Shown here piece after piece: positions 1 to 9,781 of a stretch of DNA of 64,000 bases. The position numbers and the translations under genes were made by a program. The notes beneath the pieces were generated by a model. That model saw only the letters and a program-made list of their open reading frames with translations. It was not told the origin of the DNA and searched no databases. Each line of letters starts with the position of its first letter. The stretch's first letter is position 1. Source of the stretch: Pacificibacter maritimus (GTDB lineage Bacteria; Pseudomonadota; Alphaproteobacteria; Rhodobacterales; Rhodobacteraceae); the NCBI RefSeq assembly GCF_003814915.1, contig NZ_RKQK01000004.1, positions 62,001 to 126,000 on the forward strand, written 5' to 3'.

Positions 1-1379
1 TTGTTAGCTAAAGCTGCCCCCTGACCATCTGAAAAGCCGGCGAAAATCATATCCTTGCGGTCATAAACTCCTGCCTCGATCAGGCGAACCAAGAGTTGCA
101 CATTCGATCGGCTTTGTGCATCAAGTTTCGCTGTCCCCCCCTCAAAGCGGAAACCCAGTGACAGTCGATGCGCACCATGCAAAGTCTCAATGAGAGATTT
201 TAAATCGTCTAGACTAATCTCTGTACCGCTGTTGCGAATAGCGTTGGCAAACCTTTGACCGTGATCCCGAAACGAAAGCTCTTCAATGGCTTGATCAACA
301 AAGGGAGAACGCGCAACGACAATTTGGGCGGATGGTGAGAGCACGTAGTCTAAAAAATCACGCGCGATTTTCGGCAGTCTGCGTGCTGGGGTGTATAAAA
401 ACATCGGCTGGGTTAAAGGGTAGTCTTCGGTTTTAACGTCGGCAGAATTTACATCTGTGTAAAACCCGCAAGCGCCCGTCAACCCCATAACCTTAGCCCG
501 CCCAACGGTAGAAAGTCTACCGAATGCGATTCCATATGGATGGCGCTCTAACGCGTCGACCGCATCTTGCGAACTACGCAACACCAAGGATTGGTTGGTT
601 GTGACATCAGGTTTTATACTCGGTAAAAGCGCGCGCAAGGGCGATCCTTCGCTTAGAATTTCATCATCCAACAGCAAAGAAACAGGGGCATCTTGACCGC
701 CGATTTCTTTCCAGTTTTTCACCTTTCCCGACAGCAGTTTTTCCAAATCCGTGAGCGAAATTGTGGTCAACGGATTGGACAGAGACACAGTTGGAACAAT
801 CGCATCCAAACCCAAAACACGCGCGCGCACAGCGTCTGATAGATCCCCAATACCTTCAGATCTAGCCAACTTTTTTTCTTGCGCAGTTGCTTCACGCAAA
901 GACACTACAATATCAGTGTTTTCAGTAAGGAGGTCGGCAAAGCCTTCTTCGCTGGATGTCTGTGCTAGATCGAACTGAGCGGCTGGTTGACCTTGAGCTG
1001 CGTCGGTAAGAAGGACGCTGTAAGAATATTCACCCACTGTCACCTCGGTATTATACCCATAGCGCGCAGCAAAAGCAGACACCAAAGCAGGCATAAGAGA
1101 TGCAGAAACTGCACCATCACCCGAAAAGCGCACGATTGGATAGAAGCTGTTCAGATCAGGGCAGCCGGGACCTTCGCATAACACACCAGAGCCATCGATA
1201 GTCAGGGGGCCGAAATCAGTTGCGACACGATAAAAGTCACCATCGAAACCCAGAAATATACCCGATACAGAAATAGATCCATCACGTGAGGTTAGGGTAA
1301 CATCTTGGGCAAACACCTGTATCGGAATGCCGAATGATAGAAACGCAAGCGTACCCAGTATTGCACAAAACTCTCTCAT
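1..1379 (-). CDS. Phosphate-type substrate-binding protein with C-terminal OmpA-like domain (3' end outside window)
   Basis: The translation begins at an ATG at 1379 with a typical signal peptide (hydrophobic stretch ending VFAQD, about residues 1-21), so the product is exported. A periplasmic-binding-protein domain of the PstS type follows (about residues 45-340; regions such as SLTDLEKLLSGKVKNW and a late YTPARRLPKIARDFLDYVLS match the PBP-like fold). The last visible part (from about residue 390) has OmpA-like character (LSLGFRFEGGTAKLDAQSR, then a helix and FAGFSDGQG). About 459 residues are visible and the C-terminus lies beyond base 1. A role in phosphate sensing or uptake is inferred from the family; peptidoglycan attachment is inferred from the OmpA-like part. 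No pst genes are visible next to it. Confidence 0.75.
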   Translation of the reverse strand, partial: MREFCAILGTLAFLSFGIPIQVFAQDVTLTSRDGSISVSGIFLGFDGDFYRVATDFGPLTIDGSGVLCEGPGCPDLNSFYPIVRFSGDGAVSASLMPALVSAFAARYGYNTEVTVGEYSYSVLLTDAAQGQPAAQFDLAQTSSEEGFADLLTENTDIVVSLREATAQEKKLARSEGIGDLSDAVRARVLGLDAIVPTVSLSNPLTTISLTDLEKLLSGKVKNWKEIGGQDAPVSLLLDDEILSEGSPLRALLPSIKPDVTTNQSLVLRSSQDAVDALERHPYGIAFGRLSTVGRAKVMGLTGACGFYTDVNSADVKTEDYPLTQPMFLYTPARRLPKIARDFLDYVLSPSAQIVVARSPFVDQAIEELSFRDHGQRFANAIRNSGTEISLDDLKSLIETLHGAHRLSLGFRFEGGTAKLDAQSRSNVQLLVRLIEAGVYDRKDMIFAGFSDGQGAALAN

Positions 1380-1464
1380 ACCAGCGCCCTGACTTATTCC
1401 TGATTGGCTAAGGAAATACATTTTTAATCAAGCGAAGGCAAAAGTGCGTTCCGCCAACAGTTTA

Positions 1465-1492
1465 CAAAAAATGCCGCTTCAACAAGCGGCAT
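1465..1492 (-). terminator. Intrinsic terminator of secA
   Basis: A perfect 9-bp stem (atgccgctt, 1471-1479, with aagcggcat, 1484-1492) has a 4-base loop and is followed on the minus strand by a run of T (bases 1465-1470 are A on the plus strand). It lies about 30 bases beyond the secA stop codon. Confidence 0.8.
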
Positions 1493-1519
1493 CTTTCAGA
1501 TTACCTAAAGTGCTTCAGT

Positions 1520-4189
1520 TCACACTGCGCCGTGACAGTGTTTGAATTTTTTGCCTGACCCGCATGGACAGTCATCATTGCGAGCGGGGTTACCCCATGT
1601 TTCTGGGTTTTCCTCATCAAAGCCAGGAACAGCAGTAGACTTCAGCTGCGCAGCGCTTGCGGCCTGTTGCGCAACCATTTGCTGCAACATCGACTGACGC
1701 TCTTCTTCCGTCATAGGACGCACTCTGGACAGTTTCGATGTGACTTCGACACGCAAAGAATCCAGCATTGTTTCGAACAATTGGAAACTTTCGTTTTTGT
1801 ATTCGTTTAACGGATCACGCTGCGCATACCCACGGAAACCAACAACGGATCGCAAGTGTTCCAAAGTCAAAAGGTGCTCGCGCCACTTTCCGTCGATGGT
1901 TTGCAATAAGAACTGTTTCTCGATTTGACGCATTTGATCATCACCAAACGCGGCGGTTTTTTCGGCCATCGCATCGTCAGAGGCTTTTATTAAACGTTCG
2001 ATAATCGCTTCGTCATCGACGCCTTCTTCTTCTGCCCAAGTCTTAACTGGAAGATCAAGACCAAGATTTTCGAGGACAGACACGTATAGTTTATCGACAT
2101 CCCATTGTTCTGGGTACGACTTTGGTGGAATAGCAGCATCCACCAAGTCTTCGATGACCTCGTGCCGCATGTCTGTAACAACATCATTAATATTGGTAGA
2201 TTCCATGATTTCGCGACGCTGGGAGAAGACGACTTTGCGCTGGTCATTCATCACGTCATCGAACTTCAAAAGCTGCTTACGAATGTCAAAGTTGCGGCCT
2301 TCGACTTTTGCTTGGGCTTTTGCCAACGATTTATTCACCCAAGGGTGCACAATCGCTTCGCCTTCTTTCATACCAAGCGATGATAGCATCTTATCCAAAC
2401 GATCCGACCCGAAGATACGCATCAAGTCGTCATCCAAAGAAAGGAAAAATACCGAACGGCCAGGATCACCTTGGCGGCCAGAACGGCCCCGCAGCTGGTT
2501 ATCAATACGGCGCGATTCATGGCGCTCAGTCGCAAGCACATATAATCCGCCCGCCTCCAGTACTTGGCGTTTTTCTTCTGCGTGCTCTGCTTCGATTTGT
2601 GCGCGCAACGCTTCTGGATCAGCATCCGGATTTGCATCCAAAGCGTCCATCAATTTCAAGTCAACGTTGCCGCCAAGTTGCACATCGGTACCACGCCCAG
2701 CCATATTTGTTGCAATGGTTACAGCGCCAAGTTTACCAGCATCGGCGACGATTTGGGCTTCTTGCTCGTGATGGCGCGCATTCAAGACGTTATGGGCAAT
2801 TCCCTCAGCTGTGAGCAATTGGGCCAATTGTTCAGATTTTTCAATCGACGTCGTACCAACGAGTACAGGCTGTTTTTTATCGTTCGCAAAGCGAACAGAT
2901 TTGATCACAGCTTCAAGTTTCTCACGCTCAGTACGGTAGACGCGGTCATGTTCATCAACGCGTTGAATTGGACGATTTGTGGGAACCTCTACAACCCCAA
3001 GGTTGTAGATTTCCATGAACTCTTCGGCTTCCGTCGTCGCGGTCCCTGTCATACCCGACAAGGTACCGTAAAGGCGGAAATAGTTTTGGAACGTGACTGA
3101 GGCCAGCGTAATGTTTTCGGGCTTGATCTCAAGACCCTCTTTCGCTTCGATAGCTTGGTGCAAGCCCTCAGACAAACGACGCCCAGACATCATGCGACCA
3201 GTGTGCTCATCAATCAACATAGCTTCGCCATCGCGCACAATATATTGTGTACCGTTCTGGTAAAGTTTATGTGCGCGCAACCCTTGGTTCACGTGGTGTA
3301 CAAGAGTGGTGCTTTCGGGATCGTAAAGCGATTGGCCCTCGGCCAACATACCAGTTTCAAGTAAGCGCTGTTCTAGAAATTCGTTACCTGCTTCTGTGAA
3401 AGAAATGCCGCGCGTCTTTTCATCCAGATCAAAGTGCTCGTCCGTCAATTCTGGGATCAGTTTGTCGATGGTAACGTAAAGTTCCGAACGATCATCGGAC
3501 GGGCCAGAGATAATCAACGGCGTGCGCGCTTCGTCGATCAAAATTGAATCGACCTCATCAACGATCGCAAAGTTATGCCCGCGCTGCAACAGTTCACCGA
3601 TTTCAGTTTTCATGTTGTCACGCAGGTAATCAAAACCCAGCTCGTTGTTTGTGGCGTAAGTCACGTCACAATTATAAGCGGCCTTTTTGTCTTCAGGCGA
3701 CAATTCTGAGTGAACAGCACTACACGTCATGCCCAAAGCTGCAAAAACTTTCGCCATCCATTCGCTGTCACGCTTGGCTAGATACTCATTTACCGTAACG
3801 ACATGAACACCCTTTCCAGAAAGCGCATTCAAATAGGACGGGAACGTCGCAACTAGGGTTTTACCCTCGCCTGTTTTCATTTCAGCGATATTGCCTTGGT
3901 GCAAAAATATGCCGCCCATTAGCTGAGTATCAAATGCCCGCAACCCCAGTGCGCGTCGCGCTGCTTCGCGACAATTGGCGAAAGCTTCGGGCAAAAGCGC
4001 ATCCAAGGTCTCACCTTGAGCAACTCGTTGCTTAAATTCTTCTGTCTTGGCAATCAGGCCTTCGTCGCTAAGTTTTTCAAACTCAGCTTCCAATGCGTTA
4101 ATTTTCGCCACAATAGGGCGCGTTGCCTTCACTTTGCGGTCATTGGGGGTCCCAAAAACCTTTTTAGCAATTGTTCCAATGCCCAACAT
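1520..4189 (-). CDS. secA: Preprotein translocase ATPase SecA
   Basis: SecA is the ATP-driven motor that pushes unfolded preproteins through the SecYEG channel in the inner membrane. At 889 residues it has normal length. Visible landmarks are the Walker A motif MKTGEGKT (residues 104-111), the DEAD-type [16 protein letters not shown] segment, the second motor domain with TNMAGRGTD and [13 protein letters not shown], and the C-terminal zinc-binding tail [13 protein letters not shown] that binds SecB. The start ATG has GGAGA a few bases upstream. It is transcribed divergently from the PPIase gene and ends in its own terminator. SecB is encoded far away in this window (51636-52133). Confidence 0.98.
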   Translation of the reverse strand: MLGIGTIAKKVFGTPNDRKVKATRPIVAKINALEAEFEKLSDEGLIAKTEEFKQRVAQGETLDALLPEAFANCREAARRALGLRAFDTQLMGGIFLHQGNIAEMKTGEGKTLVATFPSYLNALSGKGVHVVTVNEYLAKRDSEWMAKVFAALGMTCSAVHSELSPEDKKAAYNCDVTYATNNELGFDYLRDNMKTEIGELLQRGHNFAIVDEVDSILIDEARTPLIISGPSDDRSELYVTIDKLIPELTDEHFDLDEKTRGISFTEAGNEFLEQRLLETGMLAEGQSLYDPESTTLVHHVNQGLRAHKLYQNGTQYIVRDGEAMLIDEHTGRMMSGRRLSEGLHQAIEAKEGLEIKPENITLASVTFQNYFRLYGTLSGMTGTATTEAEEFMEIYNLGVVEVPTNRPIQRVDEHDRVYRTEREKLEAVIKSVRFANDKKQPVLVGTTSIEKSEQLAQLLTAEGIAHNVLNARHHEQEAQIVADAGKLGAVTIATNMAGRGTDVQLGGNVDLKLMDALDANPDADPEALRAQIEAEHAEEKRQVLEAGGLYVLATERHESRRIDNQLRGRSGRQGDPGRSVFFLSLDDDLMRIFGSDRLDKMLSSLGMKEGEAIVHPWVNKSLAKAQAKVEGRNFDIRKQLLKFDDVMNDQRKVVFSQRREIMESTNINDVVTDMRHEVIEDLVDAAIPPKSYPEQWDVDKLYVSVLENLGLDLPVKTWAEEEGVDDEAIIERLIKASDDAMAEKTAAFGDDQMRQIEKQFLLQTIDGKWREHLLTLEHLRSVVGFRGYAQRDPLNEYKNESFQLFETMLDSLRVEVTSKLSRVRPMTEEERQSMLQQMVAQQAASAAQLKSTAVPGFDEENPETWGNPARNDDCPCGSGKKFKHCHGAV

Positions 4190-4368
4190 ATTCTCTCCGC
4201 TCGGTGCGTCTTGACAGGATCGTGTGAGAGGAGGGATTGCCCCGCTGCTTGCGAGGCCATAAAACGTATCCGAAGGCTCCTCTACCCAGACCTAAAGCGA
4301 TGTAAGGGGCCGTGTCTATAGTGTCAATGTTACGCCGCAAATAGGCGGCGAGAGGAAGGATATTCCGC
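4190..4368. promoter_or_regulatory. Divergent promoter region between secA and the parvulin gene
   Basis: This 179-base spacer separates two divergently read export genes and must hold both promoters. On the plus strand a TATAGT (4317-4322) could be a -10 element, but I cannot assign a convincing -35. An AGGAAGGA ribosome-binding sequence ends about 10 bases before the ATG at 4369. No gene is visible inside. Confidence 0.35.
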
Positions 4369-5211
4369 ATGAAATACCACACAAATGTGATCGCAGCAGC
4401 CCTTTTGGGTGCCTTTTCGATCGCAAGCAGCGCGTCAGCACAAGATCTGACTGCAGACTCAGTTGTCGCCAAAGTGAATGAGACATCAATCACACTTGGT
4501 CATGTCATCGCAGCACGCGGTAGCTTGCCTGCGCAATACCAAGAACTTGAAGATGTTCAATTGTTCAATGGCATTCTGGACCAATTGATTCAGCAAGAAC
4601 TTTTGAAACAATCCGCCGGTGAATTGAGCAAAGCCGTAACCCTACAAATCGAGAATGAAGAACGCATCGTGATCGCTGGCGCTGCACTTCAAGCTGCGGC
4701 CGCGAATGCTGTGTCGGAAGAAGATATACAAGCTGCATATGATGAACGGTTTGCAGAATTTGAGCCTGGCCGTGAATACAACGCCGCCCATATTCTTGTT
4801 GAAACTGAAGAAGAAGCCGCAGCATTGGTCGCGGAACTTGAAGATGGCGCTGACTTTGCTAAACTCGCTCAAGAAAAGTCTACAGGCCCATCGGGTCCAA
4901 ATGGTGGTGATTTAGGCTGGTTTGGTGCCGGCATGATGGTTGCACCATTTGAAGACGCCGTGGTTGCGCTTGAGCCAGGTACAATTTCTGCACCTGTCGA
5001 AACACAGTTTGGTTGGCATGTCATCAAGCTTCTGGATAGCAGATTGCAAGATGTTCCGCCTCTCGAGGATTTGCGTGACGAATTAGCGTCTAACCTTGAA
5101 GAAGCTGCTATTCGCGAGAACATTGCACAACTTCAAGACGCGGCAACAATCGAGCGTACTGAGGGCATTGACCCAACAGCAATCCGCAACGACGCTTTGA
5201 TCACCAACTGA
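4369..5211 (+). CDS. Parvulin-type peptidyl-prolyl cis-trans isomerase (periplasmic)
   Basis: This is a 280-residue exported folding factor. A signal peptide (about residues 1-24, ending SASA-QD) is followed by a SurA/PrsA-like helical segment and then a rotamase domain (about residues 138-232) with the parvulin signatures AAHILVETEEEA, GPNGGDLGWFGAG and PFEDAVVALEPG, ending at QFGWHVIKLLD. Members of the family isomerise prolyl bonds and chaperone outer-membrane or secreted proteins. Its position opposite secA fits a role on freshly exported proteins. argJ begins 37 bases after the stop on the same strand, so the genes may be co-transcribed. Confidence 0.93.
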   Translation: MKYHTNVIAAALLGAFSIASSASAQDLTADSVVAKVNETSITLGHVIAARGSLPAQYQELEDVQLFNGILDQLIQQELLKQSAGELSKAVTLQIENEERIVIAGAALQAAAANAVSEEDIQAAYDERFAEFEPGREYNAAHILVETEEEAAALVAELEDGADFAKLAQEKSTGPSGPNGGDLGWFGAGMMVAPFEDAVVALEPGTISAPVETQFGWHVIKLLDSRLQDVPPLEDLRDELASNLEEAAIRENIAQLQDAATIERTEGIDPTAIRNDALITN

Positions 5212-5248
5212 TCGCGACAACACGCCATCAATACTAAGGATGCCTTTC

Positions 5249-6493
5249 ATGGCCAAGATTGACCACATTTCTCCCCTTGCTCCAACGGACGGATTCCCGA
5301 ATCTTCCAGTTATTGATGGCGTGACCTTCGCGGCGACGGCTGCAGGTGTTAAATATCAGGGCCGTACTGATGTCATGCTTGCGCAACTTTGCGCAGGCAG
5401 CGTCATCGCGGGCACCTTCACAAAATCCTCCACCCGCTCCGCTGCGGTGCTGGATTGCCAAGCAAAAATCGGTAGCGACCCCACAGGGCCAGCAGCTATT
5501 TTGGTGAACTCTGGTAACTCAAACGCCTTCACTGGCAAAAATGGTCTAGATGCTGTTCATAAGATTACACAAGCAGTATCAGAACACTTAGATATCGCTG
5601 AAAACCGCGTCTATACATCATCCACTGGAGTGATTGGCGAACCGCTTAAGTGGGATCGCATTATTGCAAAGATCGATGACCTCAAAGCTGGCCAATCCGC
5701 TGGTGGCATTGCTGATGCGGCCAAAGCGATCATGACCACAGATACCTTTGCCAAAGGGTCCGCACGTTCGATTGTAATCGATGGCGAACAGATCAAGATC
5801 GCAGGTATCGCCAAGGGTTCGGGTATGATCGCACCTGATATGGCGACCATGCTCGTCTATATCTTTACCGATGCAAAAATCGACCAAGATCATTTCCAAA
5901 CCTTAGTTTCAGACTGCACGGATTCCACGTTCAACTGCATCACGGTCGATAGTGACACATCCACTTCAGATACATTGATTGCCGCGGCCACAGGGCGCAG
6001 CAATGCAACCAAGCTAGAGATCGACAGCGAACACTCCAAAACCTTTCGCACCGCCCTGCACGAAGTCATGTTGGAGCTTTCTCACCTTGTGGTGAAGGAC
6101 GGCGAAGGCGCCACCAAGTTTGTCGAAGTACAGGTTACAAATGCACAAACGAATGAAGATGCGCGCGCTATTGCTTCATCCATAGCGAATTCGCCTTTGG
6201 TGAAAACAGCTGTCGCTGGCGAAGACCCAAATTGGGGGCGAGTCGTTATGGCTGTCGGCAAATCTGGTGCGCAAGCTGATCGTGATTTACTTTCCATTTG
6301 GTTCGGGGATGTATTGGTCGCTGAAAACGGCTGGGCGGCCCCTTCCTACACTGAAGAGGCCGGTGCCGCACATATGAAAAACGATCACATCGTTATTCGC
6401 GTCGATATCGGGCTTGGCACGCGCAATTGCACGATGTGGACCTGCGATTTGACGCATGGCTACATCACCATCAATGCTGACTACAGATCATAG
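5249..6493 (+). CDS. argJ: Glutamate N-acetyltransferase / amino-acid N-acetyltransferase ArgJ
   Basis: ArgJ carries out the cyclic step of arginine biosynthesis: it moves the acetyl group from N-acetylornithine to glutamate, and bifunctional forms also use acetyl-CoA. The motif KGSGMIAPDMATMLVY holds the self-cleavage site, with Thr200 as the expected nucleophile that forms the alpha and beta chains. I prefer the ATG at 5249 (MAKIDHISPL) over the in-frame ATG at 5240, because the AAGGA at 5235-5239 abuts the earlier ATG and is well placed for the later one; this gives 414 residues. mutT follows after 8 bases. A second arginine gene, argG, lies at 29223-30446. Confidence 0.96.
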   Translation: MAKIDHISPLAPTDGFPNLPVIDGVTFAATAAGVKYQGRTDVMLAQLCAGSVIAGTFTKSSTRSAAVLDCQAKIGSDPTGPAAILVNSGNSNAFTGKNGLDAVHKITQAVSEHLDIAENRVYTSSTGVIGEPLKWDRIIAKIDDLKAGQSAGGIADAAKAIMTTDTFAKGSARSIVIDGEQIKIAGIAKGSGMIAPDMATMLVYIFTDAKIDQDHFQTLVSDCTDSTFNCITVDSDTSTSDTLIAAATGRSNATKLEIDSEHSKTFRTALHEVMLELSHLVVKDGEGATKFVEVQVTNAQTNEDARAIASSIANSPLVKTAVAGEDPNWGRVVMAVGKSGAQADRDLLSIWFGDVLVAENGWAAPSYTEEAGAAHMKNDHIVIRVDIGLGTRNCTMWTCDLTHGYITINADYRS

Positions 6494-6501
6494 GTGGTCG
6501 T

Positions 6502-6900
6502 GTGAAAGTCATACTTGTTTCAGCCGTCGCGCTTATTGATACAGATGGGCGTGTGCTTTTAGCGCAACGCCCCAAAGGAAAGTCCATGGCAGGGCTGTGG
6601 GAGTTTCCTGGAGGTAAAATCGAAAGTGGCGAAACGCCCGAACAAGCCTTGGTGCGTGAACTGTATGAAGAGCTAGGGATTGAGACATGGGATTCCTGCC
6701 TCGCGCCCCTTACATTTGCATCCCATTCTTATGACGATTTTCACCTTCTTATGCCGCTTTTTGTCTGTCGAAAGTGGGCTGGTATCCCTGAAGCCAAAGA
6801 AGGGCAGGTTCTAAAATGGGTCTCGCCAAACGCGCTGTGCGACTATCCGATGCCTGCTGCAGATGTTCCCTTGATCCCGATTCTACGCGATTGGCTGTGA
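6502..6900 (+). CDS. mutT: 8-oxo-dGTP diphosphatase MutT (Nudix)
   Basis: This 132-residue Nudix hydrolase has the complete Nudix box starting GGKIESGETPEQALVREL and ending YEELGI (residues 38-61), preceded by RPKGKSMAGLWEFP, which is typical of MutT. MutT removes 8-oxo-dGTP from the nucleotide pool so that oxidised guanine is not incorporated into DNA. Translation starts at a GTG at 6502, with AGGTGG upstream and only 8 bases after argJ, indicating co-transcription. Linkage of secA, argJ and mutT is familiar in Rhodobacterales. No intrinsic terminator is obvious directly after the stop. Confidence 0.93.
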   Translation: MKVILVSAVALIDTDGRVLLAQRPKGKSMAGLWEFPGGKIESGETPEQALVRELYEELGIETWDSCLAPLTFASHSYDDFHLLMPLFVCRKWAGIPEAKEGQVLKWVSPNALCDYPMPAADVPLIPILRDWL

Positions 6901-6939
6901 ACTATAGGTCATTCGACAACTTTTTTTCTTTTTCGGCTG

Positions 6940-6957
6940 ATATTTCAGCAGAAATAT
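6940..6957. repeat. 7-bp inverted repeat between mutT and the small ORF
   Basis: ATATTTC (6940-6946) and GAAATAT (6951-6957) are exact inverted copies with a 4-base spacer. It could be a regulator half-site pair or a weak hairpin. No T-run directly follows, so it is not a normal terminator. Its function is unknown. Confidence 0.35.
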
Positions 6958-7044
6958 GACGGTTATGTGAAATTTGTATGCGCAAAATTAACACTTTTGC
7001 TCTACACTGTTTCTTAATTCGAAACTAATTCTGGGGAATTGAAT

Positions 7045-7170
7045 ATGCTGCGCTCTATCTCAATGGGAAAATACATCTCTGTTCAAGGACTGTTTGTTCG
7101 GGAATCGTCACAAGGGAAGATTGTTGTCAGCGTAGGCGGCAAAACTTTTGAAGGCACGCCAATTTCATAG
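7045..7170 (+). CDS. Unclassified 41-residue peptide
   Basis: An ATG at 7045 with GGGGAA 7 bases upstream opens a 41-codon frame ending TAG at 7170. The product starts MLRSISMGKYISVQ and has a GLFVR segment, then GKIVVSVGGKTFEGTP. The alternation of hydrophobic residues with G/K/S suggests a compact beta-type fold; there is no signal peptide or membrane segment. It stands alone in a 367-base gap between mutT and infB and is followed within 50 bases by a strong terminator, as expected of an independent short transcript. I do not recognise a named family. The good ribosome site, clean stop and terminator are the support for it being real. Confidence 0.5.
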   Translation: MLRSISMGKYISVQGLFVRESSQGKIVVSVGGKTFEGTPIS

Positions 7171-7215
7171 CTGGCGTTGCGCCGGACCAAAATGTGGATC
7201 CGAAGGTATTCAAAT

Positions 7216-7247
7216 AAAAAAGGCGGGCTTCGTGGCCCGCCTTTTTT
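7216..7247. terminator. Bidirectional intrinsic terminator between the small ORF and infB
   Basis: A 13-bp perfect stem (7216-7228 with 7235-7247, sequence AAAAAAGGCGGGC and its complement) closes a 6-base loop. A-run and T-run flank it, so it can stop transcription from both the small ORF (+) and the convergent infB operon (-). Confidence 0.88.
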
Positions 7248-7267
7248 GTATTCTGACTTTTAAGCTC

Positions 7268-9781
7268 TTAGTCAAGCTTGCGAACAACTTCTTCGCGCTC
7301 GAACAACTCGATCACGTCACCTGCGCGAATGTCTTCGTAGTTCTCAAACGCCATACCACATTCTTGGCCTGACTGAACTTCTTTGACTTCGTCTTTGAAG
7401 CGCTTAAGCGTCTTAAGTGTGCCTTCATGAATAACGACATTATCACGCAGCAAACGTACACCAGCAGAGCGGCGCGCGACACCTTCAGTGATAAGACACC
7501 CTGCAACCTTGCCAACGCCACCAGATACCTTAAAGACTTCGCGGATTTCAGAGTATCCGATGAAGTTTTCGCGGATTTCAGCAGACAATAGACCAGATGC
7601 AGCCGCTTTTACGTCATCTACAAGATCGTAGATCACTGAATAGTAGCGGATCTCAACGCCTTTTTGGTTAGCGCTGCTACGTGCGGGTGAGTTCGCCCGT
7701 ACGTTAAACCCGATCACTGGCGCGCCAGATGCTTCTGCAAGACCGATGTCACTTTCTGTGATCGCACCAACACCGTAATGCAGAACGCGAACGCGGACTT
7801 CATCGTTACCGATTTTTTCCATCGCTTGGATGATTGCCTCGGCAGAACCTTGAACATCAGCTTTGACCAAGATTGGTAGCTCTGCCACGTTTTCATCCGC
7901 TTTTGCTTTCGCAAGAAGTTGATCCAATGTGGTTGCAGCACCAGCGGTCGCGCGTTTTTCTTTTGCGGCATGTGCACGGTATTCAGCGATTTCACGCGCT
8001 TGAGCATCCGTATCCACAACGTTCAAAACATCACCAGCTTCAGGCGTTCCATTAAGGCCAAGGACCTCAACAGGTACTGATGGGCCAGCTTCGTCAACCC
8101 TTTCACCTTTGTCATTCACAAGCGCACGGACTTTACCCCACTGCTCACCCACAACAAAGATATCACCACGTTTCAGCGTACCTTTTTGGATCAAAACCGT
8201 CGCAACAGGACCGCGGCCCACATCAAGTTGGGCTTCGATCACGGCACCTTCGGCGGCGCGATCTGGGTTCGCTTTCAATTCTAGAATTTCCGCTTGAAGC
8301 GCAATTGCTTCGAGTAGGTCATCAAGACCTTGGCCCGTGATGGCAGAGACTTCGATGTCTTGGACATCGCCTGAGAATTCTTCCACGATCACTTCATGCT
8401 GCAAAAGCTCAGTGCGAACTTTTTGTGGGTCCGCATCTGGTTTGTCACATTTGTTGATCGCAACAATCATCGGAACTTCTGCAGCTTTGGCATGCGCGAT
8501 CGCTTCGATCGTTTGTGGCATGACCGAGTCATCAGCAGACACAACAAGAATAACGATATCTGTCACTTGCGCACCGCGAGAGCGCATAGATGTGAACGCC
8601 GCGTGGCCAGGTGTATCGAGGAAGGACAAAACCGCGCCACTTTCCGTGGCCACCTGATACGCACCGATGTGCTGCGTGATACCGCCAGCTTCGCCAGTTG
8701 TAACGCTGGTTTTGCGGATTGCGTCAAGAAGTGATGTTTTACCATGGTCAACGTGGCCCATGATCGTAACAACAGGAGGTCGTGATTTAAGGTCTTCTTC
8801 TTTATCTACGATCTGCTGAATAACATCCTCTACGTCCGCATCAGAGACACGTTGGATACGGTGACCAAATTCTTCAATGATCAGTTCTGCTGTATCGGCA
8901 TCGATAGGTTGGTTTTGAGTGACCATCATACCCATTTTCATGAGAGATTTCACAACATCAGCTACGCGTTCCGCCATACGGTTGGCCAATTCAGACACAA
9001 CAATTGTTTCAGGAACCTGAACATCACGAACAACCTTTTCGCGTGGCTCATTGTTGCCCATAGCCTTTTGACGCAAACGATCCTGCTTACGCTTCATGGA
9101 TGCCATTGAGCGACGCTTACCATCACCACCGTTCAGCGCCTGATTTACAGTTAGCTTGCCAGAGCGGCGGCTATCTTCAGATTGCTTGTTGCGGTTATTG
9201 CGGTTCGCGTCGTCGTTGTCAGCGCGGCGCGCAGGTGTTGGGCGGCTGCGCTGATCCGTTGCTTTTTGAGCCGCAGCTTGCGCTGCAGCTGGATCGTCAT
9301 CCACTTTAGCCTGAGTTGTTTTTGGCGCGGGTTTCGGAGCTTCTGCACGTTTCTTGGCTTCTTCAGCTTCGGCCTTTGCACGCTCTTCTTCGATTTCCTT
9401 TAGCTTACGCGCTTCTTGAAGTTCTTTTTCTTCACGCTCTTTTGCTTCGATATCTGCACGACGACGCTTACGTTCTTCTTCGCGAGATTTATCTTCTGCA
9501 GCGCGTTTTTCAGCTTCTGCAGCTTCGTTTTGCTTTGCGAAAGCAAGCGCTTTCATCCGGCGTTCCATTTCCGTATCAGAAATACCCGCTGGACGTTTGG
9601 AAGGATCGCCAAGTCGTGGAGAACCGCCACCAGTTTTTGCAGCGCCAGCTTTTGGCACCACAACGCGTTTGCGTTTTGTTTCTACGACAACACTCTTGGT
9701 GCGCCCGTGTGAGAAGCTTTGCTTAACTTGTCCGGGGCCGCCACGAATGCCTAGGGGTTTTTTTCCATCTGTATCGCTCAT
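7268..9781 (-). CDS. infB: Translation initiation factor IF-2
   Basis: IF-2 is the GTPase that brings initiator fMet-tRNA to the 30S subunit. The 837-residue product has a long charged N-terminal region (about residues 80-250, rich in E, K, R and A), an IF2_N segment near 255-310, the GTPase domain with [10 protein letters not shown] (341-350), DTPGH (389-393) and NKCD (443-446), and the C-terminal domains II-IV. It is the last gene of the rimP-nusA-ylxR-infB operon; its ATG overlaps the stop of the YlxR gene by 4 bases, suggesting translational coupling. A strong terminator follows. Confidence 0.98.
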   Translation of the reverse strand: MSDTDGKKPLGIRGGPGQVKQSFSHGRTKSVVVETKRKRVVVPKAGAAKTGGGSPRLGDPSKRPAGISDTEMERRMKALAFAKQNEAAEAEKRAAEDKSREEERKRRRADIEAKEREEKELQEARKLKEIEEERAKAEAEEAKKRAEAPKPAPKTTQAKVDDDPAAAQAAAQKATDQRSRPTPARRADNDDANRNNRNKQSEDSRRSGKLTVNQALNGGDGKRRSMASMKRKQDRLRQKAMGNNEPREKVVRDVQVPETIVVSELANRMAERVADVVKSLMKMGMMVTQNQPIDADTAELIIEEFGHRIQRVSDADVEDVIQQIVDKEEDLKSRPPVVTIMGHVDHGKTSLLDAIRKTSVTTGEAGGITQHIGAYQVATESGAVLSFLDTPGHAAFTSMRSRGAQVTDIVILVVSADDSVMPQTIEAIAHAKAAEVPMIVAINKCDKPDADPQKVRTELLQHEVIVEEFSGDVQDIEVSAITGQGLDDLLEAIALQAEILELKANPDRAAEGAVIEAQLDVGRGPVATVLIQKGTLKRGDIFVVGEQWGKVRALVNDKGERVDEAGPSVPVEVLGLNGTPEAGDVLNVVDTDAQAREIAEYRAHAAKEKRATAGAATTLDQLLAKAKADENVAELPILVKADVQGSAEAIIQAMEKIGNDEVRVRVLHYGVGAITESDIGLAEASGAPVIGFNVRANSPARSSANQKGVEIRYYSVIYDLVDDVKAAASGLLSAEIRENFIGYSEIREVFKVSGGVGKVAGCLITEGVARRSAGVRLLRDNVVIHEGTLKTLKRFKDEVKEVQSGQECGMAFENYEDIRAGDVIELFEREEVVRKLD

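Noticed and set aside
2154-2771. 205-codon plus-strand frame opposite secA
   Set aside because: It lies entirely within a highly conserved gene and the product is Ser/Arg-rich with no recognisable domain; a shadow frame.
9100-9730. Long open frames on the plus strand opposite infB
   Set aside because: They are antisense to the low-complexity charged region of IF-2, lack ribosome sites and have unnatural composition (runs of F, L, R, C).
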